9,502 bases of DNA from Acidimicrobiales bacterium (GTDB taxonomy: Bacteria > Actinomycetota > Acidimicrobiia > Acidimicrobiales > RAAP-2), in contig JADGOF010000059.1 in the NCBI GenBank assembly GCA_017883105.1, positions 1-9,502 on the forward strand. Direction: 5' to 3'. Of the stretch, positions 1 through 6,197 are shown piece after piece. The notes beneath the pieces were generated by a model. That model saw nothing but the letters and a program-made list of their open reading frames with translations. It did no database searches and had not been told where the DNA came from. Positions within the stretch are counted from its first letter, which is position 1. Each line of letters begins with the position of its first letter. The position numbers and the translations under genes were made by a program.

Positions 1-2
1 TG

Positions 3-74
3 ACTGCAGCCATCTGGCACAACCACCACAGCCAACAGCCCGTTCTGCGCTCACTCGTTGCCTACGACCACTGA
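3..74 (+). CDS. C-terminal tail of an upstream gene, possibly a transposase (partial)
   Basis: An open frame enters from the left edge and stops at a TGA at 72-74. It encodes 23 residues containing AIWHNHH and ending PVLRSLVAYDH. From memory, tails of the form 'AIWHN...RSL(I/T/V)AYDH' occur at the C-terminus of actinobacterial DDE transposases, so this could be the end of an insertion-sequence transposase. Nothing upstream is visible, so neither the catalytic residues nor a terminal inverted repeat can be checked. No obvious inverted repeat was found between the stop and the next gene. The identification is by resemblance only; a non-transposase tail or a chance open frame is also possible. 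Confidence 0.35.
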   Translation, partial: TAAIWHNHHSQQPVLRSLVAYDH

Positions 75-100
75 CGACCCCTTGGAATTGGTCATCTAGT

Positions 101-107
101 GAAGGAG
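101..107 (+). promoter_or_regulatory. Ribosome binding site that decides the DGPF gene start
   Basis: GAAGGAG lies six bases before the GTG at 114. It selects that GTG over the in-frame GTG at 99, which would lie upstream of this Shine-Dalgarno sequence. The GTG at 114 also gives the N-terminus typical of the family (MRYMLIIHNDE). Confidence 0.75.
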
Positions 108-113
108 AGCACA

Positions 114-458
114 GTGCGCTACATGTTGATCATCCACAACGACGAGACCCATCCGCAGCCGGGCGGACCCGGTTGGGACGACCTGATGGCCGGATACGCG
201 GAGTTCGGCAGTCAGCTCGACGCCCGTGGGGTTGCCCACACCGGCGATCCGCTCAACGGACCGGAGACGGCCACCACCGTCCGGGTGCGCAACGGGGAGA
301 CGCTGACGGTCGATGGGCCGTTCGCCGAAACCAAGGAGTGGATGTCCGGCTATTACATCCTCGAGTGCGAGGCACTTGACCAGGCACTCAACGCCGCGTC
401 CATGATCCCCTCGGCCAAGTTCGGTTCCGTCGAGGTACGTCCCATCGCGGAAATGTAG
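114..458 (+). CDS. YCII-related DGPF-domain protein, partner of the ECF42 sigma factor
   Basis: A 114-residue cytoplasmic protein of the YCII/DGPF family. It opens with the family's beta-strand 'RYMLIIHNDE' and carries the diagnostic DGPF motif at about residues 67-70, followed by 'AETKEWMSGYYILE', which is also characteristic. Length and layout match a single-domain member. I chose the GTG at 114 over the one at 99 because of the ribosome binding site at 101-107 and the family N-terminus. DGPF proteins are dimeric ferredoxin-like alpha/beta folds; the biochemical role of those encoded beside ECF sigma factors is not settled. The sigma gene starts 11 bases after the stop, so the two are almost certainly co-transcribed and probably translationally coupled. 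The protein may be a regulatory target or accessory of the sigma factor; no catalytic function can be claimed. Confidence 0.9.
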   Translation: MRYMLIIHNDETHPQPGGPGWDDLMAGYAEFGSQLDARGVAHTGDPLNGPETATTVRVRNGETLTVDGPFAETKEWMSGYYILECEALDQALNAASMIPSAKFGSVEVRPIAEM

Positions 459-469
459 TCCTGGAACGC

Positions 470-1831
470 ATGTCAGCCGATCACGGCTCCGACCCGGTGG
501 AGGAGGCTCTCGAGTCGTTCTCCCGGGTCGACCGCGGTCGGGTGCTCGCTCGGCTGATCGGCGTGGTGGGGGATTTCGATCTGGCCGAGGACGCCCTCCA
601 GGATGCCTTGGTGGCCGCCACCACGACCTGGCCCGTCAACGGTGTGCCAGGCAACCCCGCCGGTTGGCTGGTCACCACGGCACGGCACAAGGTAGTCGAC
701 CGGTTGCGGAGCACGGCGGCGTCCGAGCGGCGTCAACGTGCGTGGGGCGAACTGGCTATTGCCTGGGGAACCGGAGAGGATGCCGAGCCGATCGCCGACG
801 ACCGCCTGCGGCTCATCTTCACCTGCTGCCATCCCGCGCTGAGCCTGGAGGCGCAGGTGGCGCTCACCCTGCGCTCGCTCGGCGGGCTCTCCACTGAAGA
901 GGTGGCCAAGGCCTTCCTGATCTCGCCGACGGCGCTGGCTCAGCGCATCGTGCGGGCCAAGCGAAAGATCCGGCAGGCGGGCATCGCCTACCGGGTGCCG
1001 CCGCCGGCGGAGCTACCCCAGCGCCTGGCTGCGGTGCTTGTCGTGATCTACCTCGTGTTCAACGCCGGCTATCTGTCTCCGCTAGGCACGGAGTTGGTGA
1101 ATGTCGATCTGTGCGACGAGGCGTTGCGACTGATCGCAGTGGTGATCGATCTGCTCCCCAGCGAGCCCGAGCCCCTGGCTCTGGCCGCCATGATGTATTT
1201 CCAGGATTCCCGTCGTGATGCGCGGGTCGATGTCGACGGCATCCCGGTCACGCTCGAGTACCAGGACCGATCGCGGTGGGATGCCGCCAAGGTGGCCATG
1301 GGACTGTCGCTCTTCGATCGGGCCCGGCGGACCGGTCGACCCGGTCCCTACGTGTTGAAGGCATCCATCGGTGCCGTGCATGTCAAGGCGCCTCGTTCCG
1401 AACGCACGGACTGGGCGTCGATCGTGCGCCTCTATGACTTGCTGCTCGAATGGGAACCGACCGCGGTGGTACGCCTCAATCGCGCGGTTGCCGTGGCGAT
1501 GGCCGAATCGCCGGCTGCGGGACTCGCTCTGGTGGATGACCCAGACCTTGCGTCCCAACTCGCCAGCTACTACCTCTACGAGGCAACCAGAGCCGACCTG
1601 CTCAGGAGGTCGGCACGATGGGACGAGGCGGTTGTCGCCTACCGACGGGCGAGAGAGCAGACCGGCAATGAGGCCGAGCGGCGCTTCATCGACCAGCGCC
1701 TCTCGACTCTAGCCGCGGAGGCGGGCCGGGCCGCTCAGGAGACCGAAGTGGTGAGTTCCACCGGGACGGGAGCAGCAAAGTCGGCCGGCCCTGTTCTGCG
1801 TTCGTCGCAGATCCAGAACAGGACGTCGTAG
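470..1831 (+). CDS. ECF42-type RNA polymerase sigma factor with long C-terminal extension
   Basis: A 453-residue sigma-70 family protein. Residues about 20-85 form sigma region 2 ('DAEDALQDA'-like segment at 38-47, then 'PAGWLVTTARHKVVDRLR' at 63-80). The conserved 'LIFTCCHPALS' at 115-125 leads into region 4 with its helix-turn-helix near 140-170 ('STEEVAKAFLISPTALAQRIVRAK'). Residues about 185-285 match the extension typical of this group (DUF6596 type, 'LVFNAGYLS'), and 320-412 look TPR-like. The size, the extension and the DGPF gene 11 bases upstream identify group ECF42, which lacks a classical anti-sigma factor; the extension is thought to be needed for activity. No strong Shine-Dalgarno precedes the ATG, which fits translational coupling. 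The last ~35 residues (after about 418) are Ser/Thr/Gly-rich, look unlike the family, and overlap a coding-like frame on the other strand, so the native stop may have been lost. Confidence 0.92.
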   Translation: MSADHGSDPVEEALESFSRVDRGRVLARLIGVVGDFDLAEDALQDALVAATTTWPVNGVPGNPAGWLVTTARHKVVDRLRSTAASERRQRAWGELAIAWGTGEDAEPIADDRLRLIFTCCHPALSLEAQVALTLRSLGGLSTEEVAKAFLISPTALAQRIVRAKRKIRQAGIAYRVPPPAELPQRLAAVLVVIYLVFNAGYLSPLGTELVNVDLCDEALRLIAVVIDLLPSEPEPLALAAMMYFQDSRRDARVDVDGIPVTLEYQDRSRWDAAKVAMGLSLFDRARRTGRPGPYVLKASIGAVHVKAPRSERTDWASIVRLYDLLLEWEPTAVVRLNRAVAVAMAESPAAGLALVDDPDLASQLASYYLYEATRADLLRRSARWDEAVVAYRRAREQTGNEAERRFIDQRLSTLAAEAGRAAQETEVVSSTGTGAAKSAGPVLRSSQIQNRTS

Positions 1832-2013
1832 CGGCTGACCTTCGGCTCGAGCGACGCGGCCAGGTTCTCTTGCCCGGGCGTCAGTTCGACAATTTCGGCA
1901 TTGGCGCCGACCCCAATCCTCTGGATTCGGGACTGGCTGGCCCTACCCGCCTTCATCCCCCGTTGGATCACGTCGCCGTCGAGCCAGTTCCGCTGGTCGA
2001 CGGCGAGGAGCAC
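1738..2013 (-). pseudogene. Unidentified minus-strand coding-like frame, possibly a gene remnant
   Basis: On the minus strand a frame of about 91 codons runs from a GTG at 2013-2011 to a TGA at about 1737. It begins VLLAVDQRNWLDGDVIQ and later reads RYDVLFWICDERRTG. I do not recognise the family. Third codon positions are mostly G or C (all of the first 16 codons, and roughly 85% of the first 60), as in genuine genes of this genome, and no plus-strand gene explains this over 1832-2013. There is no convincing ribosome binding site, and the frame is blocked upstream by a TGA at 2040-2038. A second open minus-strand frame from the end of the dehalogenase gene (reading VVLRPHLFVIGVSLIITPP) meets it at a run of seven G (2023-2029 on the plus strand), so a one- or two-base slip there could have split one gene. 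The 3' end overlaps the last ~95 bases of the sigma gene convergently. It could also be a chance frame. Confidence 0.35.
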
Positions 2014-2086
2014 CCGGCCAGCGGGGGGGCGTGATGATCAACGACACCCCGATGACGAACAGATGCGGTCGAAGGACCACGGCCAA
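1832..2086. other. Intergenic stretch between the sigma and dehalogenase genes
   Basis: About 255 bases separate the convergent ends of the sigma gene and the dehalogenase gene. No convincing terminator hairpin was seen. The only structure of note is the coding-like minus-strand frame described separately and a G7 run at 2023-2029. Confidence 0.6.
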
Positions 2087-2995
2087 TCAGGCATCAGAGA
2101 TGAAGTCGACCACCGCCTGGGCCAGTTCCGGACCCTTGTCCTCCTGAAGGAAGTGACCGCCCCCGGCGATGGTGACGTGGTGCTGTCTCCTGGCCCCGGG
2201 GATGCGGGCCTGGAGCACCTGGTCCGATCCGGCCGTGATGGGATCGCCGTCGCTGAAGGTGGTGAGGAACGGCTTTTCGAACTGCTCGAGGACCTCCCAT
2301 GTCCGACGGTTTGCCTCCGACGCCGGGTCGTCCGGGGTGATCGGGACGAGAGTCGGAAACTGGCGGGCCCCCTCCGAGTAAGTCGGGTCGGGGAAGGGTG
2401 CGTCGTAGGCGGCGATGACCTCCGGGGTCAGGTCGGTGGTGCATCCCGCATTCACGATGACGCCGGTGGGAAAGGTGTCGACCTCCTGGGAGAACTTGAG
2501 CCAACCCAAGAATGCGTCACCAGGCGGCGTATTGCCGACAGGTAGGAAGGTGTTGGCGGCCACTACTCGAGCGAAGCGCTCCTCGTGTTCACCCACCAGT
2601 CGGAGGCCAATGAGGCCTCCCCAGTCCTGGCAGACCAAGGTGAGGCCGGACAGGTCGAGTTGGTCGAAGAGGAGACTGCGCATCCACTCCACGTGGCGGG
2701 CGTAGGTGTACTCCGTCCTCGGTGTCGGCTTGTCCGACCGTCCGAACCCCACCAGGTCGGGGGCCACCACCCGCAGGCCCGCAGCGGTGAGCACGGGGAT
2801 CATGTGCCGATAGAGGTAGCACCACGATGGCTCACCGTGCAGGAGGAGGACGGTCTGCCCTGTTGGTGGACCCTCGTCGAGGTAGTGGACCCTGAGGGTG
2901 CCGCCGTCCTGATCGGCGATTTCGGCGTAGTGCGGTGCGAATGCGAAATCGGTAATTCCGTCAAAGCAGCTGTCAGGTGTTCGGAGGACATCCAT
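2087..2995 (-). CDS. dhmA: Haloalkane dehalogenase, subfamily I (DhmA/DhlA-like)
   Basis: A 302-residue alpha/beta-hydrolase. Haloalkane dehalogenases replace a carbon-bound halide by hydroxyl, using water, through an ester on an aspartate. The visible machinery is complete: the oxyanion segment HGEPSW at 53-58, the nucleophile Asp124 in 'CQDWGG' with the halide-binding Trp125 beside it, a cap-domain Trp at about 165 ('FLGWLKF') that could be the second halide-binding residue, the acid Asp251 in 'SDGDPIT', and His281 in 'GGGHFLQED'. An Asp after beta-7 and the HGEPxW segment fit subfamily I. The ATG at 2995 is preceded by AGAAGG about 11 bases upstream; the longer open frame extending to 3745 overlaps the dioxygenase gene and is not used. 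It lies 119 bases downstream of the dioxygenase gene on the same strand, probably as the second gene of an operon. Native substrate is unknown; some relatives act on epoxides or fluoroacetate instead, but Asp-Trp-Gly-Gly with HGEPSW argues for a dehalogenase. Confidence 0.88.
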   Translation of the reverse strand: MDVLRTPDSCFDGITDFAFAPHYAEIADQDGGTLRVHYLDEGPPTGQTVLLLHGEPSWCYLYRHMIPVLTAAGLRVVAPDLVGFGRSDKPTPRTEYTYARHVEWMRSLLFDQLDLSGLTLVCQDWGGLIGLRLVGEHEERFARVVAANTFLPVGNTPPGDAFLGWLKFSQEVDTFPTGVIVNAGCTTDLTPEVIAAYDAPFPDPTYSEGARQFPTLVPITPDDPASEANRRTWEVLEQFEKPFLTTFSDGDPITAGSDQVLQARIPGARRQHHVTIAGGGHFLQEDKGPELAQAVVDFISDA

Positions 2996-3114
2996 CGGCA
3001 GGGTCACCTTCTTCTCTGTTGGCGATCGGTGAGGCCTTGGGCGCTGACGATAACAGCGAGCCGGAGGCACGTGGCGGCCCCGCCGTCCGCTGACGGAGCG
3101 ACGCAGAACCGGGC

Positions 3115-3891
3115 CTAACGGGCGGCGTTCTTCACGAAGTCGTCGGTGCCGTGCCCGATGTCCAACTTCTTTCCGGCGTGCCAACTGCCCCGGAGATGGC
3201 GGCGTATGGTCTGTGCCCCGTCGGCCGTTCCGCGTGCTGCCGCGTGCCAGAGGTCGGCATGGTGGAAGAGCACATCTCCTCGTTCCGCATAGACGGCGAT
3301 CTCGCCGGGGACCCGCTCGAACCTGAGGGGGATGCCCTCCACTCCTCCAAGGTGGCTGCCGGGCAGGACCCGCAGGAATCCGTTGGCCGGCGACGTCGGA
3401 TCGAAATGGATGGTGAAAGCAATCCCGGGCCAGATCTCCAGATGGGGTCCGGACTGATGGTCGGTATGCCATCCGATGCGCGAGTAGCCCGAGCCGGGGT
3501 CGGACCTGGCGTCCTGGTAGACCACGCCGAACTGCTCGTAGTCGAGGAGCCAGGCGCCGGCGCCGAGCAGCTGCCGTGCGACATCGACAACGGCGGATCG
3601 ATGCGTCAACGCAGCGGCCGGCAACGAAGCCACTGTGGCGAAGCAGACGTAGTGAGCGAACGGGCGACCACTGATAGTGGCGCCGGGTTCGTCGAGAATC
3701 ACCGTCCCGTGGCGGGCGTCGAGGAGCCCGTCGACCAGCCGGCACTGCACCTCGGCCAGGTCTTCTTCCGCCTCAACCAGCTCCGGCTCACCAAAGACTC
3801 CACGCAGCGTGGCGTAGCCGTTGGCACCGAAGAAAGACACCAGCTCATCGATGTCATCGGGGCCGAATATGCCAGGGGCCAGCGAGTTCAT
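3115..3891 (-). CDS. Phytanoyl-CoA dioxygenase (PhyH) family Fe(II)/2-oxoglutarate oxygenase
   Basis: A 258-residue non-haem iron oxygenase of the PhyH family, which hydroxylates (occasionally halogenates or desaturates) a substrate at the expense of 2-oxoglutarate and O2. The iron ligands are visible as the His-x-Asp pair His142/Asp144 in 'IGWHTDHQSG' and the distal His216 in 'FHHADLWHAAARG', with Arg231 or Arg234 ('RRHLRGSW') placed to bind 2-oxoglutarate. 'GFLRVLPGSH' at 171-180 is typical of the family. Because Asp, rather than Ala or Gly, follows the first His, it should be a hydroxylase and not a halogenase. I chose the ATG at 3891 because homology-like sequence begins there; the open frame continues upstream to 4119 but that part looks non-coding. 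No strong ribosome binding site is seen, so a start at the ATG near 3957 (MATDLALTC) is possible. The substrate is unknown. Confidence 0.87.
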   Translation of the reverse strand: MNSLAPGIFGPDDIDELVSFFGANGYATLRGVFGEPELVEAEEDLAEVQCRLVDGLLDARHGTVILDEPGATISGRPFAHYVCFATVASLPAAALTHRSAVVDVARQLLGAGAWLLDYEQFGVVYQDARSDPGSGYSRIGWHTDHQSGPHLEIWPGIAFTIHFDPTSPANGFLRVLPGSHLGGVEGIPLRFERVPGEIAVYAERGDVLFHHADLWHAAARGTADGAQTIRRHLRGSWHAGKKLDIGHGTDDFVKNAAR

Positions 3892-4186
3892 CGGCTCTGG
3901 TCGTGGAGGAGAGGTTGTTGGCAGAGCTGCACAGGTCAATGCTAGATCGGTGGCCATCGACCGAGGGTCGAGATCCGCCCGATGCCCAAAGGGGGCATGG
4001 GTGGAGAGCGCCTGGGATACCGGCAGTTTCCCTGGTGCCTGTTGCAATCGAACAGGACATCCCCTAGGTTGCGCCCTGGTTGGGGGAGTTGCGTGGGGCA
4101 AGCAGGGGAACTGCGTCAACCGGCATGTCGGAATGGGAGGGGCGGCCTACGGGTCCGCACCGCATGGAGTTTGAGGAGAGACGCAG
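3892..4186. other. Divergent intergenic region
   Basis: About 295 bases between the minus-strand dioxygenase gene and the plus-strand secreted-protein gene must hold promoters for both directions. I see no clear -35/-10 pair and no strong hairpin; only the ribosome binding site of the plus-strand gene is evident. Open frames in it have no recognisable product. Confidence 0.5.
4173..4180 (+). promoter_or_regulatory. Ribosome binding site of the secreted repeat protein
   Basis: GAGGAGAG ends six bases before the ATG at 4187 and fixes that start, which also gives a well-formed signal peptide. Confidence 0.8.
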
Positions 4187-6040
4187 ATGAGTTCAACACG
4201 AGCATTTTCCGCTCACCTGGCATCGGTGGGAGGCGCCATGGCGCTGGCCGCCGCCGGCCTGGTGGGATCGATCGGACTAGTGGCCGCCAGCAGTCCGGCC
4301 GGAGCCGACACGGGGTCGTTCACGGCCCAGTGCGTCCTGGTGACCGGGCCCACGGACCTGACCGTGACGTTGATCGGGAGCATCTCTCCGAATCCGGTGA
4401 GCTCGGGCTCATCCTTCAACGTCCATGGCCTGGGCTTGAAGACGGCGCTTTCGCTGGCGATCCAACAGGCCATTCCCGGCGCCACGTTTTCGGGCACCTT
4501 CACTTCGAGCATCACGGCCGTCGGCGCGGTACCGGGAAGCCAGCCGGTGACGTTCACCATTCCTCCCACGACCATTCCGGCGGTGCCCACGGGGCCTCTT
4601 CCGATCACTTCCCCGGGCGTCGTCAGCTCGTTCACCGCCGGCGCGTCCGGGTCGGTCAAGCTGTCGACGGCCACCACCGGGTCGCTCAACGCAACGCTGA
4701 ACGGGGCCGCGCTCCCACCAGGTCCCTGCACCCAGCCTGCCGAGCAGATTGCCACGGCGAGGATCAAGCCGGCGTCGGCAACCATCAGTACCGTGCTCCC
4801 GAATGCCGGACCGACGGCGGGCGGCACCAAGGTGAAGATCATCGGCAGCAACCTCAATGATCCGTCGGCTGTCACCTTCGGTGGCGTTGCTGCCACCAGC
4901 TTCAAAGGATTGACCTCTGGCTCGGTGGAAGCCGTCGTGCCCCCGGGAAGTGGTACCGGCCCAGTCGCCGTCAGTGTGACGACCGCTGCCGGCGGGTCGT
5001 CCCCCGGTACCTTCACTTACACCAACGGTCCAGTCGTCACCGGAGTGCGGCCCAGTACCGGCCCGCCGGCCGGTGGCACGTCCGTGATCATCACCGGGCA
5101 CGGATTCACCGGAGCCACCGGAGCCGGTGCGGTCAAGTTCGGTAGCACCGCCGCCGCCAGCTACACGGTCGGCTCGGACACGTCGATCACCGCCACCGCC
5201 CCCGCGGGCACCGGTGTCGTCAACGTCGTGGTGACCGTTTCGTCCACCGCTTCGATCGTCAGTTCACAGGATCGCTTCAGCTATCGGTCCGGCTACTGGT
5301 TGGACGGCAGCGACGGTGGCGTGTTCGCCTACGGCAACTCGCCGTTCGAAGGCTCGGCTGCCAGTCTCATGCTGAACAAGCCGGTCGTGGGCATGACATC
5401 GACGCCGGATGGTGGCGGCTACTGGCTGGTGGCAAGTGACGGTGGCGTGTTCTCCTACGGCGACGCCCAGTTCTTCGGCTCGGCCGGCAACCTCACGCTG
5501 AACAAGCCGATCGTTGGGATTGCGGCGACGCCCGATGGCTTTGGCTACTGGTTGGTGGCAAGTGACGGTGGCGTGTTCTCCTACGGCGACGCCCAGTTCT
5601 TCGGCTCGGCCGGCAGTCTCCCTCTGGTCAGTCCCGTTGTGGGTATTGCCTCTTCGGCCGACGGTAACGGCTACTGGCTGGTGGCAAGTGACGGCGGCGT
5701 GTTCGCTTACGGTGATGCCGGTTTCCACGGCTCACTCGCCGGCACCCCGTTGAACGGCGCGGTCGTGGGAATCGCAGGAACCCCTGACGGCAACGGCTAC
5801 TGGCTGGCCACCGCCACCGGCGGCGTGTTCAACCTCGGCGACGCCGGAGCCCACGGTTCGGCCAGCGGCCTCGTCCTCACCGCTCCGGTGGTTGGCCTTG
5901 CCTCCTCGCCTGACGGCGGTGGTTACTGGCTGGCTGCGGCAGACGGAGGCGTCTTCTCCTACGGCGACGCCACCTTCTACGGCTCCGCCGGTGGCATCCA
6001 CCTGAACGCTCCGATGGTGGGCGTTGCCGCTGTCTCCTGA
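4187..6040 (+). CDS. Secreted protein with two IPT/TIG domains and six 42-residue GYWL...DGGVFSYGDA repeats
   Basis: A 617-residue exported protein. Residues 1-40 form a signal peptide with a hydrophobic stretch and an A-G-A cleavage site before Asp41. Residues about 45-190 are a Ser/Thr/Gly-rich beta domain bounded by the only two cysteines I see (Cys49, Cys181), which could form a disulphide. Two IPT/TIG (immunoglobulin-like) domains follow at about 199-278 ('PNAGPTAGGTKVKIIGSNL') and 282-366 ('PSTGPPAGGTSVIITGHGF'). From residue 369 to the end are six units of exactly 42 residues (the last 39), with consensus GYWLVASDGGVFSYGDA. Such units probably fold as blades of a beta-propeller-like or solenoid structure. 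There is no LPXTG motif, C-terminal membrane helix or catalytic motif, so it is likely released or loosely attached and used in adhesion or surface binding; that role is inferred. It is flanked by its own ribosome binding site and a terminator, so it is likely monocistronic. Confidence 0.88.
   Translation: MSSTRAFSAHLASVGGAMALAAAGLVGSIGLVAASSPAGADTGSFTAQCVLVTGPTDLTVTLIGSISPNPVSSGSSFNVHGLGLKTALSLAIQQAIPGATFSGTFTSSITAVGAVPGSQPVTFTIPPTTIPAVPTGPLPITSPGVVSSFTAGASGSVKLSTATTGSLNATLNGAALPPGPCTQPAEQIATARIKPASATISTVLPNAGPTAGGTKVKIIGSNLNDPSAVTFGGVAATSFKGLTSGSVEAVVPPGSGTGPVAVSVTTAAGGSSPGTFTYTNGPVVTGVRPSTGPPAGGTSVIITGHGFTGATGAGAVKFGSTAAASYTVGSDTSITATAPAGTGVVNVVVTVSSTASIVSSQDRFSYRSGYWLDGSDGGVFAYGNSPFEGSAASLMLNKPVVGMTSTPDGGGYWLVASDGGVFSYGDAQFFGSAGNLTLNKPIVGIAATPDGFGYWLVASDGGVFSYGDAQFFGSAGSLPLVSPVVGIASSADGNGYWLVASDGGVFAYGDAGFHGSLAGTPLNGAVVGIAGTPDGNGYWLATATGGVFNLGDAGAHGSASGLVLTAPVVGLASSPDGGGYWLAAADGGVFSYGDATFYGSAGGIHLNAPMVGVAAVS
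5291..6037 (+). repeat. Six in-frame tandem 126-bp repeats
   Basis: Units start at 5291, 5417, 5543, 5669, 5795 and 5921, each beginning with the codons for GYWL. Period is exactly 126 bases (42 codons) and the last unit is nine bases short before the stop codon region. Units 2 and 3 share an uninterrupted identical 63-base block (5427-5489 and 5553-5615), while the outer units have diverged, for example unit 5 reads GYWLATATGGVFNLGDA. This indicates a recent duplication or gene conversion between units 2 and 3. Confidence 0.93.
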
Positions 6041-6063
6041 GCGGTCTTTACATAGCGTGTCGA

Positions 6064-6096
6064 AGAGGACCAGGGGCGAATCGCCCCTGGTCCTCT
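6064..6096 (+). terminator. Strong inverted-repeat terminator after the secreted protein gene
   Basis: Two perfectly complementary 16-base arms (6064-6079 and 6081-6096) flank a single central A, 23 bases after the stop codon. The stem is GC-rich and is not followed by a T-run, the form commonly predicted as an actinobacterial 'I-shaped' terminator. It separates the secreted-protein gene from ilvD. Confidence 0.75.
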
Positions 6097-6185
6097 GCCA
6101 TTCCAGGATCATCGACCGACGGCGGTGAGTCGGTGGCGCCAGAGCCGAACCGACGGACGATGCCCGCCCCTTTGCCCATCCGTCG

Positions 6186-6197
6186 TACCATGCAGTC
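6186..6197 (+). promoter_or_regulatory. Possible -10 element for a leaderless ilvD transcript
   Basis: TACCAT (a TANNNT hexamer) at 6186-6191 ends seven bases before the ilvD ATG at 6198, which would place transcription start on or next to the A of the start codon. No Shine-Dalgarno sequence precedes the ATG. Leaderless transcripts of this form are common in actinobacteria. No good -35 hexamer was found at the expected distance. Confidence 0.4.

Noticed and set aside
1901..2545. 214-codon plus-strand open frame
   Set aside because: Mostly antisense to the dehalogenase gene and without recognisable motifs; a shadow of high-GC coding sequence.
3084..3097. Short CCGTC-CGCT-GACGG hairpin between the dioxygenase and dehalogenase genes
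   Set aside because: Only a 5-bp stem without a T-run on either strand; too weak to call a terminator.
2996..3745. N-terminal extension of the dehalogenase frame by about 250 codons
   Set aside because: It overlaps the dioxygenase gene in another frame, is Arg/Pro-rich shadow sequence, and the ATG at 2995 gives a full-length enzyme with a ribosome binding site.
3151..3945. 264-codon plus-strand open frame
   Set aside because: Antisense to the dioxygenase gene, whose catalytic motifs are intact.
3892..4119. 76-codon upstream extension of the dioxygenase frame
   Set aside because: No family-like sequence before the ATG at 3891 and composition looks non-coding; a shorter extension to about 3957 cannot be excluded.
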